Positions 1-10,575 of a DNA stretch of 64,000 nucleotides are shown here, piece after piece. The stretch covers positions 26,199 to 90,198 of the forward strand of contig JASJCI010000029.1 of NCBI GenBank assembly GCA_030066085.1, written 5' to 3'. This stretch comes from Gammaproteobacteria bacterium. GTDB taxonomy: Bacteria; Pseudomonadota; Gammaproteobacteria; GCA-001735895. Under the pieces are notes generated by a model that worked only from the letters and a program-made list of their open reading frames with translations, made no database searches and was not told the origin of the DNA. Numbering within the stretch: position 1 is the stretch's first letter; each line of letters starts with the position of its first letter. The position numbers were made by a program, and so were the translations under genes.

Positions 1-2
1 GC

Positions 3-431
3 GACAAGCAGGAACTGTTGCTTTACTACATGCAGCAGGTGGCCGAGGAGCGGGCCACGTTCAAGCTCGATGACGAAGCGCTAAGGCTTTGGAATGATTA
101 TACTTTTCCCGGAAATGTGCGAGAATTACGCAACATAATAATTCGCTTGTCGGCCAAGTACCCGGGCCAGACGATCAAACCTGAAGTGCTCAAGAGAGAG
201 ATGTCAGGACACCAGCGACACAACGGCGCCACGACGGGCTCGAACTGGCTGAGCGATGCCCTGCGCGATTCCGAATTTCAGCTCGATCGCCTGCTCAAGT
301 CGGTCGAGCGCGAGGCTATCGATCACGCGATGCGCAGCTGCTCCGGCAACGTGAGTAAAGCCGCGGAGATGCTCGGTATCAACCGCACGACCCTCTACGG
401 GCGCATAGATCGACTGGACGGCAAGGAGTAG
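3..431 (+). CDS. C-terminal part of a sigma-54-dependent Fis-family transcriptional regulator (truncated by window edge)
   Basis: Reading frame open to the left edge; FPGNVRELRN motif at the end of an AAA+ domain plus C-terminal Fis HTH (GNVSKAAEMLGINRTTLYGRIDRL). Confidence 0.88.
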   Translation, partial: DKQELLLYYMQQVAEERATFKLDDEALRLWNDYTFPGNVRELRNIIIRLSAKYPGQTIKPEVLKREMSGHQRHNGATTGSNWLSDALRDSEFQLDRLLKSVEREAIDHAMRSCSGNVSKAAEMLGINRTTLYGRIDRLDGKE

Positions 432-433
432 CC

Positions 434-2083
434 ATGTACGAAGATTATTTCGGCCTCGATCGACCGCCCTTCAAGATCACGCCCGACACCAGCCTGTTTT
501 ACGAGGGTGGCAAGCGTGGCGATATACTGGCGGCGCTGGTTTACGCCATTCATCGTGGCGAGGGCATTATCAAGGTGGTCGGCGAAGTCGGCAGCGGCAA
601 GACCATGTTGTGCCGCATGCTGCAGCTCAAGCTGCCCGATTCGGTCGAAATCGTCTACATCGCCAATCCCAGCGTGTCACCGGAAGATATTCTGTTCGTG
701 ATTGCCCACGAGCTCTCGCTGCCGGTCACGAAGGAAGCGACCAAGCACGAGGTTATGCACCAGCTGCACGATTACCTCCTGCAAAAGCACACCGACGACA
801 GGCAGGTCGTGTTGTTCATCGAGGAAGCCCAGGGCATGCCGCTGGAAACGCTCGAGGAAGTACGCCTGCTGTCGAATCTCGAGACCGACGAGCACAAGCT
901 GCTGCAGATCATCCTGTTCGGCCAGCCCGAGCTCGATGAAAACCTGTCGCAGCAATCGATTCGCCAGCTGCGCGAACGCATCACGCACAACTTCGCGCTC
1001 GAGCCCCTGTCGAGCGACGAGATCCATAACTACCTGAATTTTCGCATGCGCGAGGTCGGCTATACCGGCCCCGAACTGATCAACAAGGGCCTGGCGAGAA
1101 AAATCGAACAGCACTCGGCCGGGCTGTTGCGGCGCATCAACATCATCGCCGACAAGATCCTGCTGTCCGCGTTTGCCGAGGGTACCCACAACCTGAGCGT
1201 AAAGCACGTGACCGCCGCGGTCGACGACAGCGCCTTCGACAGTGAAGCCCGGCAGCGCTCGCGCGGCTTGCTCTGGCTCGGCCTGCTGCTGGCCGCGCTG
1301 GCGCTGGCGTTCGGACTTTACCAGACGCACAGCCTGTGGTCCGCGCAGCGTGTGTCGGGCAGCGTTCCGCAAGCCGATACCGTGCTGCCGGTCGAACAGC
1401 AGGACGAGACGCCGCTGCAAAACTCGGCGCCGCCTGTTGCCGGCGTGCAGCTGGCCAGCATGCAGGAACCGGTGACGCTCGAAATCGACGCTGTCCCGGC
1501 GGCCGATCAAGCCGTCCCGCCTGACGTCCCGGCCGCGATCCAGCAGGCGATTGCAAATGATCTCGATGAGCCCGTGCTGTCGGCGGAGCCGGAAGTCGAC
1601 GCCACGGTTGTCGCGGCACCCGCGCCGACACGGGTTGCGCTGACCGAAACAGCGACCGCCGAACCGCTGGCGGTGCAGAAGGCGATCGACCAGGCCACCG
1701 CCAGTGATCAGCTCGCCGATCGCACCGGTCTCGACCTGAGTCTCGAGCTCGATGACAACGAGTGGCTGCAGGCCAAGCTCGAGCAGAGCAAGGCCTGGCT
1801 GAGCCAGGTCGACAGCGACAAGGTGTCGATACAGGTTTTAATGCGAAGCAAGTCCGCCGCGCGTGAATTGGTCTATTATTTGCGTAACGAGTGGCCGCTG
1901 GAGCTTTCCAAGACTTATCTGTACGAGGTACAGACCGAAAGTCGAAGCATTTACCGGGTTTTTTACAGTGAATTCGATTCCCTGACGAAAGGCAGGGACC
2001 AGCTCGAAAAATTGCCCGAGTCGGTAAAGATCAATTCGCCTTACCTGCATTCGGTTTACCGGATGCAAAAGGCCCTGTTGTAA
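434..2083 (+). CDS. ExeA/GspA/MshM-like AAA+ ATPase with C-terminal SPOR-like region
   Basis: YFGLDRPPFKITPD start typical of the family, Walker A GEVGSGKT, single TM (LLWLGLLLAALALAFGLY), C-terminal region resembling SPOR. Confidence 0.88.
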   Translation: MYEDYFGLDRPPFKITPDTSLFYEGGKRGDILAALVYAIHRGEGIIKVVGEVGSGKTMLCRMLQLKLPDSVEIVYIANPSVSPEDILFVIAHELSLPVTKEATKHEVMHQLHDYLLQKHTDDRQVVLFIEEAQGMPLETLEEVRLLSNLETDEHKLLQIILFGQPELDENLSQQSIRQLRERITHNFALEPLSSDEIHNYLNFRMREVGYTGPELINKGLARKIEQHSAGLLRRINIIADKILLSAFAEGTHNLSVKHVTAAVDDSAFDSEARQRSRGLLWLGLLLAALALAFGLYQTHSLWSAQRVSGSVPQADTVLPVEQQDETPLQNSAPPVAGVQLASMQEPVTLEIDAVPAADQAVPPDVPAAIQQAIANDLDEPVLSAEPEVDATVVAAPAPTRVALTETATAEPLAVQKAIDQATASDQLADRTGLDLSLELDDNEWLQAKLEQSKAWLSQVDSDKVSIQVLMRSKSAARELVYYLRNEWPLELSKTYLYEVQTESRSIYRVFYSEFDSLTKGRDQLEKLPESVKINSPYLHSVYRMQKALL

Positions 2084-2111
2084 CAGTCTGGAACTGGACG
2101 GGAATAACACG

Positions 2112-3686
2112 ATGAAAAAGTATCTTTTGTTAGCCGCGACCCTGATGCTGTCGGCCTGTGCGAGCGTTACCGAGCCCGATCTGCGGATGGCGGTCTCCGG
2201 GCATATCAACGAGCAGGCGCCCGCGGAAAATACGACGGCCGCGGATATCCCGCCAGTGGTGCAACAGGTGCCGATCATCGCGGCGCCGGAACCGGTGGAG
2301 CCGATGCAGACTTTTACCGTCGTCGCCACCGATGTGCCCGCCAGTGAATTACTCTTCGCGCTCGCCCGCGACGCGCGGTTGAACCTCGACATCGACCCGT
2401 CGATCGACGGCCGCGTCAGCATCAATGCTATCGACCAGACGCTACCGCAAATCCTGCAGCGTATCTCGCGCCAGGTCGCGTTGCGTTACTACGTCGACGG
2501 TCCCAACCTCGTGGTGCAGGTCGATCGGCCGTTTCTGCGCATATACAACGTCGACTATCTCAACATGTCGCGCACTACCACTTCCGATGTCGGCATCGAG
2601 ACCCAGCTCGGCGAATCCGGTGAGGACGGCGGCAGCACCGGCGACTCGTCGGCCTCGATTACCGCCGAATCGGATAACCAGTTCTGGCGGACGCTGGAAG
2701 CAAACATCGAACTGCTGGCCAGCGCCGGTGGTGCAGACGGCGTCGTGATTTCCAATCGCGAGACCGGCACCGTGTCGGTGCAGACGACCTCGGTCAATCA
2801 TGCCAATATCCAGCGATTCATCGATACGATACTGGCCAGCGCGAGACGCCAGGTACTGATCGAGGCGACCGTCGTCGAGGTGACTCTGAACGATGACTTC
2901 CAGGCCGGCGTCGACTGGGCACGGATCGCCACCGATGGCAGTGGCTGGAGCTTTTCGCAGCAACTGCTCGGTGCGTCGGCCGGCACCCCGCTAGCGCCGA
3001 GCCTCGGTGAATCGCCGATCACTTCCGCGACCTATCTCAGCTCCAATAGCGATCGCACCATCTCCGCCGCGGTGCAGGCGCTCGATACCTTCGGCGAGGT
3101 TTCGGTCATGTCCAGTCCCAAGATCATGGCGCTCAACAACCAGACCTCGATCCTCAAGGTGGCCGATAACGTCGTTTACTTCGAGGTCGAGTCGACCGGC
3201 GCCACGGTTTCCGACGGCGTTACCATCGCCGGCGTGACCAACACCACGCCCAAAACCGTGCCGGTCGGTTTCGTCATGAACGTAACGCCCTTCATTTCCG
3301 CCGACAACGAGGTCACGCTCAATATCCGCCCGACCATCACGCGGATCATCGGTTTTGCGGTCGATCCCAACCCGGACCTGACGATCGAGAATCTCATCCC
3401 GGAGATACAGGTGCGCGAACTCGAATCCGTTATGCGGGTTGCCAGTGGCAACACCGCGGTCATCGGCGGCCTGATGCAGGATTCGGTCGACTCCAACGAA
3501 AGCGGCCTGCCGGGGCTGCACGACATGAAGGGTGTCGGCGTGCTGTTCGGTACCGAAACCCGGCAGTCGGATAAAACCGAGCTGGTTATATTCCTGCGAC
3601 CGCGCGTGATCGACAATGCGAGTCTCGACACCAGCCTGCAGGATTTCCAGAAATACCTGCAACCCGAGGTGTTTTCGAACAACTAG
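2112..3686 (+). CDS. mshL: MshL-like pilus secretin (lipoprotein)
   Basis: Lipobox LMLSACAS; secretin C-terminal signature (VMRVASGNTAVIGGLMQD...KTELVIFLRPRVI). Confidence 0.9.
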   Translation: MKKYLLLAATLMLSACASVTEPDLRMAVSGHINEQAPAENTTAADIPPVVQQVPIIAAPEPVEPMQTFTVVATDVPASELLFALARDARLNLDIDPSIDGRVSINAIDQTLPQILQRISRQVALRYYVDGPNLVVQVDRPFLRIYNVDYLNMSRTTTSDVGIETQLGESGEDGGSTGDSSASITAESDNQFWRTLEANIELLASAGGADGVVISNRETGTVSVQTTSVNHANIQRFIDTILASARRQVLIEATVVEVTLNDDFQAGVDWARIATDGSGWSFSQQLLGASAGTPLAPSLGESPITSATYLSSNSDRTISAAVQALDTFGEVSVMSSPKIMALNNQTSILKVADNVVYFEVESTGATVSDGVTIAGVTNTTPKTVPVGFVMNVTPFISADNEVTLNIRPTITRIIGFAVDPNPDLTIENLIPEIQVRELESVMRVASGNTAVIGGLMQDSVDSNESGLPGLHDMKGVGVLFGTETRQSDKTELVIFLRPRVIDNASLDTSLQDFQKYLQPEVFSNN

Positions 3687-3695
3687 GTTTCTTCC

Positions 3696-6062
3696 ATGAG
3701 TTTACTGCTAGACGCGCTAAAAAAAGCCGCTGAACAAAAAGCGGAAAAAAGCAAGCAGAAAGAGGCGCCGCAATCGTCCGGTGACGAGACGATCATCGCT
3801 GCGACGCCGGAGGATGCGTCCGCGCTCGAAACCGGCGACGACGCCGGCTCGCAGGTGCTGCCCCGCGACGTCGAGGATGAAACCGAACTGAACGCGGCCG
3901 AACTCGAAGCGCGCTACGAGCGCTCGCGAAGTGAAGGCGCGGCCGGCGACGAAACCGATATCGAGGCGCCGGAGCAGACCGATACCCACATTCCGGAGCC
4001 GAGCGCGCAGCTCCAAACCGGCGAGGACGAGACCATTGTTTTCGTCGACGATGACGTTTCGGAGTTCATGGGCGATCCGGCCTACATCAACCGCGACCGC
4101 CCCCCGGAAGACGAGACCGACCTGAGCCAGGCAGAGGTTGCCGAGGACCAGACCGGCATCGAACAAACGCCGCCGACCCCGCCCGAAGACGAGACCGATC
4201 TGAGCCAGTTCGCGCAACGCGAGCAAGATACGGACGTTCGTTCGCCCCCCGCGGCGGAAGACCAGACCGACATTTCGATCCCGCCGCCGCTGGCCGACGA
4301 TATCGACCAGGGCTACGCTGACGCGGGCGTGGTAGCCGAGGATACCGACCTGAGCCGTATCCGGGAGCCGGAAGACACCAATCTCGACCAGGCTGGAAAG
4401 CCGGCGGGCGAAGACACGGACCTGAGCCGTGTCGGCGCGAAAGGCGGCGAGGATACCGATATCAGCCGAACCGGCGCCGCAGCGCCGACCGATCCGGAGC
4501 CGTCCGAGCCGCAGGACCTGTCGCTGCTGCTGGCCACCGATCCGGACCAGACGGGTCAGACCACGCGTACGTCGCCAACGGATCCGCGCCTGCCGGGCGG
4601 TCTGCCCGCGACCGGCGACGACGAACTCGCGCTGGTCGATACGACCCAGCATAAATTACCGGACGAGCAGACCGCCGCAACCGAGGCCACGACCGAAGCG
4701 GCGGCGAGCGCCACCGCGACCACCGGCGTGCGTCTCGATACCCTGACTACCGAAGGCACCACCACGCGCACGGAGGCGACCGCGACGCGTACCTACGCGC
4801 CCGACAACTACGACCGCACGCTGATGAAGCTGCCTACCGACGATGCGTCCAGGCTGTTTGCGGGCATGAAGTCGGATGGCGATGTCGTCATGACGCCGGA
4901 CTATGCCAAGAAGGTATTTCTGAGCAAGTCGTCGGCACAGCGGATGCAGCACCTCAGGGTATATGCCGGGATTTTCGTGATGCTGCTGATCGCGGTCGGC
5001 GTCTATGCGGTGTACGAATTTGCCAACCAGTCCGATGCGATCGAAACCAGCCTGCGCCCGCTCAAGCGCGACCCGATGCCGGGCGTGATCCAGCCCCAGC
5101 GTGAGCCCGATATCCAGCTGTTTACCGAAACCGGTGAGGTCAGCCAGCAGACGATCGACATCGTCGAAAGCGCCGATGGCGGGGTCGAGGCCGAGGTTGC
5201 CGACCAGGGTGTCATCGCGGGCGGGGACGAAACCGGAGCGGATGCCGATGCCGCGGAGGAAGCGGCAGCCGGCGATACAGCCACGGCAACGGGGCAGGTG
5301 GCCGCGGTCGAGTCGAGCGCAGCGGGGCCGGCCAGCGACAGCGACGCTTCACCCGCGCCGGCAACCGGCAGTTCGACCGACTCCGGCACTGTCGCCGCAA
5401 TCGAACCCGCTGCCGGCGCCGATGGTCAGCCCGTGGCTTCAACCGACACTGCCGCTGGCAACAAGCTCGAAATCACTACCGGCAGCCGGCTCGACGAAAA
5501 ACAGCTCAAGCTGCGCGAGGCTTACAGCGCTTACCGCGCGGGCAACGACGCGCGCGCGCTCGAACTCTACAGCGAAGTGCTGCGGGAAGACCCCACCAAT
5601 CGCAACGCGCTGCTCGGGCGCGCGGCGATCCACGTGCAGAACGGTAACGTGGTTAACGCGGTGGACGATTACCAGGCCCTGTTGCTGGCCAATCCCAAGG
5701 ACTCGCTGGCGATGTCCTCGCTCCTCAGCGTGGCGAACCTGTCGCCGCGGGAATCAGAATCGCGGCTCAAGCTCATGATTCGCGAAGAACCCGAGTCGCC
5801 TTACCTGAATTTTGCGCTGGGCAATGCCTACGGTGCGCAGAATCGCTGGCAGGAAGCGCAGGGCTTTTATTTCACCGCGCTGCAGAACAACCCGGACGAT
5901 CCGAATTACGCCTACAACCTCGCGGTCAGTCTCGAGCATATCAAGCAGCCGCAGGCGGCAATGAATTATTATCGACGGGCGCTGGCCAACATGGGTAACG
6001 GGCTTGCAACCTTTAGCAGGGATGTAGTGAATCAGCGACTGGAGGTCCTGGGCGGGTCATGA
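3696..6062 (+). CDS. MshN-like TPR protein with long acidic repeat-rich N-terminus and one TM helix
   Basis: N-terminal MSLLLDALKKAAEQK, TM (VYAGIFVMLLIAVGVYAVYEF), C-terminal TPRs; position between mshL and mshE. Confidence 0.8.
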   Translation: MSLLLDALKKAAEQKAEKSKQKEAPQSSGDETIIAATPEDASALETGDDAGSQVLPRDVEDETELNAAELEARYERSRSEGAAGDETDIEAPEQTDTHIPEPSAQLQTGEDETIVFVDDDVSEFMGDPAYINRDRPPEDETDLSQAEVAEDQTGIEQTPPTPPEDETDLSQFAQREQDTDVRSPPAAEDQTDISIPPPLADDIDQGYADAGVVAEDTDLSRIREPEDTNLDQAGKPAGEDTDLSRVGAKGGEDTDISRTGAAAPTDPEPSEPQDLSLLLATDPDQTGQTTRTSPTDPRLPGGLPATGDDELALVDTTQHKLPDEQTAATEATTEAAASATATTGVRLDTLTTEGTTTRTEATATRTYAPDNYDRTLMKLPTDDASRLFAGMKSDGDVVMTPDYAKKVFLSKSSAQRMQHLRVYAGIFVMLLIAVGVYAVYEFANQSDAIETSLRPLKRDPMPGVIQPQREPDIQLFTETGEVSQQTIDIVESADGGVEAEVADQGVIAGGDETGADADAAEEAAAGDTATATGQVAAVESSAAGPASDSDASPAPATGSSTDSGTVAAIEPAAGADGQPVASTDTAAGNKLEITTGSRLDEKQLKLREAYSAYRAGNDARALELYSEVLREDPTNRNALLGRAAIHVQNGNVVNAVDDYQALLLANPKDSLAMSSLLSVANLSPRESESRLKLMIREEPESPYLNFALGNAYGAQNRWQEAQGFYFTALQNNPDDPNYAYNLAVSLEHIKQPQAAMNYYRRALANMGNGLATFSRDVVNQRLEVLGGS

Positions 6063-7765
6063 ACGCGGAAAACAAACCAAAGCGGCTCGGCGAGATCCTG
6101 ATCGATGAAGGAGTCATCACCAAGGATCAGCTGAATATTGCGCTTACCGAGCAGAAAAAGGTTCACGAACCGCTCGGTAAACTGCTGGTCAACCTCGGCT
6201 TCGCCACCGAGGCGATCATGCGCAGCGCGCTCGGCGAGGCGCTGGAGCAGGAAAGTGTCGACCTGTCGCGCGTGGTGCCCGACCCGGATGCGATCAAGAT
6301 GATCAACTCCGATACCGCGCGCAAGCACAAGATCATCCCGTTGAACTACGACCCGGTGCGCAGCACGCTCGCGATCGCGATGTCGGATACCTTCAACCTG
6401 TTCACGCTCGACCGGATCCGCATCCAGATCGGCCAGCATATCGAACTGTTGCCGGTACTTGCCGGTGAAACCGAGATCTCGAACGCAATCGACCAGTTCT
6501 ACGGCTACGAACTGTCGATCGACGGTATCCTGCGCGAAATCGAGACCGGCGAAGCCGATTACACCAACTACCAGGGTGATATCGAGGAGTATTCCCAGCC
6601 GCTGGTGCGCCTGGTCGATGTCATGCTGTCCGACGCCGTCAAGCGTGGCGCTTCCGACCTTCACTTCGAACCGGAAGAGAGCTTCCTCCGCATTCGCTAC
6701 CGTATCGACGGCGTGCTGCGCCAGATCCGCAGCCTGCACAAGACTTACTGGTCCGCGATCGCGGTGCGGCTCAAGGTCATGGCCGACATGAACATCGCCG
6801 AAACCCGCGCGCCGCAGGACGGCCGTATCTCGCGCACCATCGTCGGCCGCCAGATCGACTTCCGGGTCGCGTCGCAGCCGACCATTCACGGTGAAAACAT
6901 CGTGCTGCGCGTACTCGACCGCGAAAAGGGCGTTATCCCGCTGGAGGCGCTCGAGCTGCCGGCGGAATCGCTGCGCACGCTCAAGATAATGATGTCCCGT
7001 CCGGAAGGTATCATCCTCGTCACCGGTCCGACCGGTAGCGGTAAAACCACCACGCTCTACTCGTTGCTGAATTATCTCTCCAGCGAACAGATCAACGTCA
7101 TGACGCTGGAAGATCCGGTCGAATACCCGTTCCCGCTGATTCGCCAGACCTCGGTCAACGAGGCCGCCGGCGTCGACTTCGCCAACGGTATTCGCTCGCT
7201 GATGCGCCAGGACCCCGACGTGATCCTGGTGGGCGAGATCCGCGACGAGGAAACCGCCGAGATGGCGTTCCGCGCGGCGATGACCGGCCACCAGGTCTAC
7301 TCGACGCTGCATACCAACTCCGCCATCGGCGCGCTGCCGCGGCTGCGCGATATCGGTATCATCCCGGAAATCATGGCCGGCAATATCATCGGCGTCGTTG
7401 CCCAGCGCCTGATACGTAAACTGTGTCCCTACTGCAAGCAGGCCTACGCACCGAGCGCGGACGAACTCAGGCTGCTGCAGAACGACATGGGCCTCAAGCC
7501 GGAAAAGGTCTACAAGGCCAAGGGCTGCACCTCCTGCGACAACACCGGCTACAAGGGGCGCATGGCGCTGCTCGAAATCCTGAAGATGAATTCGGATCTC
7601 GATGACCTGCTGGCGCACGGTGCGACCACCAAGGAAATCAAGGATGCGGCCAACAAGCAGGGTTTCTTCACCCTTGCCGACGACGGCGTACGCCATATCC
7701 TCGAGGGCACTACGTCGATCGCCGAGGTGGGGCGCGTGGCCGACCTGACGGAACGGATGTCCTGA
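6059..7765 (+). CDS. mshE: MshE/PilB/GspE-family assembly ATPase
   Basis: Walker A GPTGSGKTTT, Asp and His boxes, zinc-binding CPYC...CTSC, N-terminal MshEN-like domain. Confidence 0.93.
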   Translation: MNAENKPKRLGEILIDEGVITKDQLNIALTEQKKVHEPLGKLLVNLGFATEAIMRSALGEALEQESVDLSRVVPDPDAIKMINSDTARKHKIIPLNYDPVRSTLAIAMSDTFNLFTLDRIRIQIGQHIELLPVLAGETEISNAIDQFYGYELSIDGILREIETGEADYTNYQGDIEEYSQPLVRLVDVMLSDAVKRGASDLHFEPEESFLRIRYRIDGVLRQIRSLHKTYWSAIAVRLKVMADMNIAETRAPQDGRISRTIVGRQIDFRVASQPTIHGENIVLRVLDREKGVIPLEALELPAESLRTLKIMMSRPEGIILVTGPTGSGKTTTLYSLLNYLSSEQINVMTLEDPVEYPFPLIRQTSVNEAAGVDFANGIRSLMRQDPDVILVGEIRDEETAEMAFRAAMTGHQVYSTLHTNSAIGALPRLRDIGIIPEIMAGNIIGVVAQRLIRKLCPYCKQAYAPSADELRLLQNDMGLKPEKVYKAKGCTSCDNTGYKGRMALLEILKMNSDLDDLLAHGATTKEIKDAANKQGFFTLADDGVRHILEGTTSIAEVGRVADLTERMS

Positions 7766-7766
7766 C

Positions 7767-8972
7767 ATGCCGCTGTATCAGTACAAGGCGATCGATGCCA
7801 GCGGCAAGTTCATCTCCGGCAGTCTCGATGCAGGAAACGTCAACGATCTCGAGCTGCGACTCGAGAAAATGGACATGGACCTGGTTACCTTCAAACAGAA
7901 GGAACACGGTCGCGACCTTTTTGGTCGCAACAAGATCGGTCGCCGCGACCTGATCAACTTCTCCTTCTACCTCGAGCAGCTGACGCGCGCTGGTGTGCCG
8001 ATCCTCGAAGGCCTCGCCGACCTGCGCGATGGCGAGGAAAACCCGACTTTCCGCGACGTCATTACCGGCCTGATCGAGGCGATCGAGGGCGGTAACTCGT
8101 TCTCGCAGGCGCTGGCGCTCTATCCCAAGATTTTCGACGAAGTGTTCATCAGCCTGGTCAAGGTCGGTGAACGCAGCGGGCGCATGAGCACGGTACTGGT
8201 CGATATTACCGAGACGCTCAAGTGGCAGGACGAACTGATTTCCAAGGCGCGCAAGATCATGATGTACCCGGCGGTCATCGGTGTGCTGGTGCTGTCGGTA
8301 GTGATGTTCATGATGATTTTTGTCGTGCCCGACATCATGGGCGCGATCGTGGCCCTGGGCGGCGAGATTCCGCTCGAGACCCGCGCGCTGATGGCGACTT
8401 CGGACTTCCTGGTCAACTTCTGGTATGTCGTGCTAGCGGCGCCGTTCGTGATTTATTTCGTCATTACCTACTTTTACCGCACCAGCAGCAAGGCGCGTTT
8501 CAAGCTGGACGGCGTGGCGCTGAAGCTGCCGATCATCGGTCACGTCAACGAGAAGATCAAGATTTCACGCTTCACGCGTTACTTCTCGCTGATGTTCGCG
8601 TCGGGCATCACGGTGCTCGACGCGATTTCGCTGTCCAAGGCGGTGGTCAGCAACAGCACGCTCGAGGACGGTATCGAGCGCGCCTGGCAGCAGATCTCGG
8701 AAGGTTCGAGCATCAGCGAGGCGTTCAAGAATATCGGCATTTTCCCGCCGCTGGTCATTCGCATGCTGCGTGTCGGCGAAAGCAGTGGCCAAATGGACAA
8801 GTCGCTGAACAACGTCAGCTATTTTTTCGATCGTGACATCAACGATTCGATCGATAAGCTGGGGCCGACGATGCAGACCGCGATGATGGCCACGATCGGC
8901 ACCATCGTGTTGTGGCTGGCGCTGTCGGTGCTCGGGCCGATTTACGACACCATCAGCACGATCGATTTTTAA
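7767..8972 (+). CDS. mshG: MshG/PilC/GspF-family inner-membrane platform protein
   Basis: MPLYQYKAIDASGKFISG start, duplicated GspF domains, C-terminal GPIYDTISTID. Confidence 0.92.
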   Translation: MPLYQYKAIDASGKFISGSLDAGNVNDLELRLEKMDMDLVTFKQKEHGRDLFGRNKIGRRDLINFSFYLEQLTRAGVPILEGLADLRDGEENPTFRDVITGLIEAIEGGNSFSQALALYPKIFDEVFISLVKVGERSGRMSTVLVDITETLKWQDELISKARKIMMYPAVIGVLVLSVVMFMMIFVVPDIMGAIVALGGEIPLETRALMATSDFLVNFWYVVLAAPFVIYFVITYFYRTSSKARFKLDGVALKLPIIGHVNEKIKISRFTRYFSLMFASGITVLDAISLSKAVVSNSTLEDGIERAWQQISEGSSISEAFKNIGIFPPLVIRMLRVGESSGQMDKSLNNVSYFFDRDINDSIDKLGPTMQTAMMATIGTIVLWLALSVLGPIYDTISTIDF

Positions 8973-8982
8973 CGGTACGGCT

Positions 8983-10575
8983 ATGAAACGAGTTCTCTAT
9001 TTCACCGGTTACAGGATGGTCGCCCAGGAGTGGGCCGGCCACAAGCTGGTCAGCAGCGTCTACTTCGAGCCGGACGAGCAGGGACTCGACCTGTTCAGCG
9101 CCTACCTGCGTTCCTTCCGCAACGAGCCGGTACGCCTGCTGGTCGACCTGATCGAGGAAGAGTTTCGCCAGGTTCGCATTCCGCTGCTGCGCGGTTCGGA
9201 TCGCCAGGCTATTTTGCAGCGTAACTTCGCCAAGTATTTTCGTACTTCCGAGTACAAGCACGCGATTTCGCAGTCGGTCGAGAAAAAAGACCGCAAGGAA
9301 GAAAAAGTCCTGATCATGGGGCTGACCAACCAGTACCTGCTCGAGCCCTGGCTCAACATCGTCGAGCAGACCCGCACACCCCTGTCGGGGATCATCAGCC
9401 TGCCGCTGCTGTCGGAGACTTTCGTCAAGGAGATCAAGTCGGAACACCGCGCGATCATCCTCGTCAGCCAGCAGGTGCCGAGCAACCTGCGCCAGTCGGT
9501 GTTCGTCGACGGCAAGCTGATCCTGAGCCGGCTGGTGCCGATCGCGAGTTTCTACCAGGGTGACTATGCCTCCGACGTCCTGCGCGACATAGAGTCGACC
9601 CAGCGTTACCTGATCAGCCAGCGTATCGTCGAGCGTTCGGAAACGGTCGCGGTGCACATCCTGACCAACAAGCGTCACTTCGACAAGCTGCTGATGCGCT
9701 GCGAGCAGGAAAGCTATTTCGACTTTACCATCCACGAGGTCAACGAGCTGCTCGAGCGGCACAAGATCGAAGTGCCCGACGAGCAGGATTTCGCCTCCGG
9801 CCTTTACTGTTATCTCGCCAGCAAGGGTATTACCGTCAATCACTATGCGCAGCCCAAGGAGCGGCGTTACTTCCAGCACCACCGCGCCGGGCTCGCGCTG
9901 CGCGCCGCGAGCATCGGCCTGGTCGCGATCGGCCTCGGTATGGCGGTCACCAGCGGGGCCAAGGGATGGCTGTACAATGACACGATCGAGTCCACCGAGC
10001 TGCTCGAGCAAAAGTACCGCTCCAAGTACAACCAGCTCAGCGAGAACCGCATCGACTCGACCACGTCGACCACGGCGATGCAGCACATCGTGCAGACCGT
10101 GGAAACCATCGAGGGTGAATACCTGCAGGATCCGGAGCAAATGCTCGCGCTGATCAGCAAAGACCTCAGTATTTTCCCGGATATCCGCATCAAGAAGGTC
10201 GAGTGGTTCCTGTCCAACTACTCGAATTCCGAGGGTGTCGAGGAAGTGAGCTGGGGCAAGCCCAAGCGGCGCAACAACCGCGACCGCGATCGCAGCAAGC
10301 CGAAACCGAAGAAAGGGTTTTTCGAAATCATCAATGTCGAGGGCGAATTCCTCAACTTCGACGGCAACTTTCGCTACGCGTTGTCAGCGGTCGACGATCT
10401 CGAAAAGGCGATGGCCGAATCCGGTAACTATTACTCCGTGGAGATCACCAAGCGTCCGCTCGACATCGAGTCGGACAATCGCCTGAGCGGTGACGTCGGC
10501 GCCAGCCGGCGTAACCAGCTGGTGCGTGCCGAGCTCGGCTTCCGCGTCGTCCGGGAGATCGAACAGGATGGGTAA
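8983..10575 (+). CDS. MshI/GspL-like bitopic protein (PilM-PilN-fusion-like), uncharacterised
   Basis: LRQSVFVDGKLILSRLVP resembles the MshI/PilM cytoplasmic domain; TM near residue 310; position after mshG. Confidence 0.6.
   Translation: MKRVLYFTGYRMVAQEWAGHKLVSSVYFEPDEQGLDLFSAYLRSFRNEPVRLLVDLIEEEFRQVRIPLLRGSDRQAILQRNFAKYFRTSEYKHAISQSVEKKDRKEEKVLIMGLTNQYLLEPWLNIVEQTRTPLSGIISLPLLSETFVKEIKSEHRAIILVSQQVPSNLRQSVFVDGKLILSRLVPIASFYQGDYASDVLRDIESTQRYLISQRIVERSETVAVHILTNKRHFDKLLMRCEQESYFDFTIHEVNELLERHKIEVPDEQDFASGLYCYLASKGITVNHYAQPKERRYFQHHRAGLALRAASIGLVAIGLGMAVTSGAKGWLYNDTIESTELLEQKYRSKYNQLSENRIDSTTSTTAMQHIVQTVETIEGEYLQDPEQMLALISKDLSIFPDIRIKKVEWFLSNYSNSEGVEEVSWGKPKRRNNRDRDRSKPKPKKGFFEIINVEGEFLNFDGNFRYALSAVDDLEKAMAESGNYYSVEITKRPLDIESDNRLSGDVGASRRNQLVRAELGFRVVREIEQDG

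Noticed and set aside
6032-7768. 578-aa ORF antisense to mshE
   Set aside because: Shadow ORF in high-GC coding sequence; sense strand has full MshE/PilB motifs and the antisense translation shows no recognisable domain.
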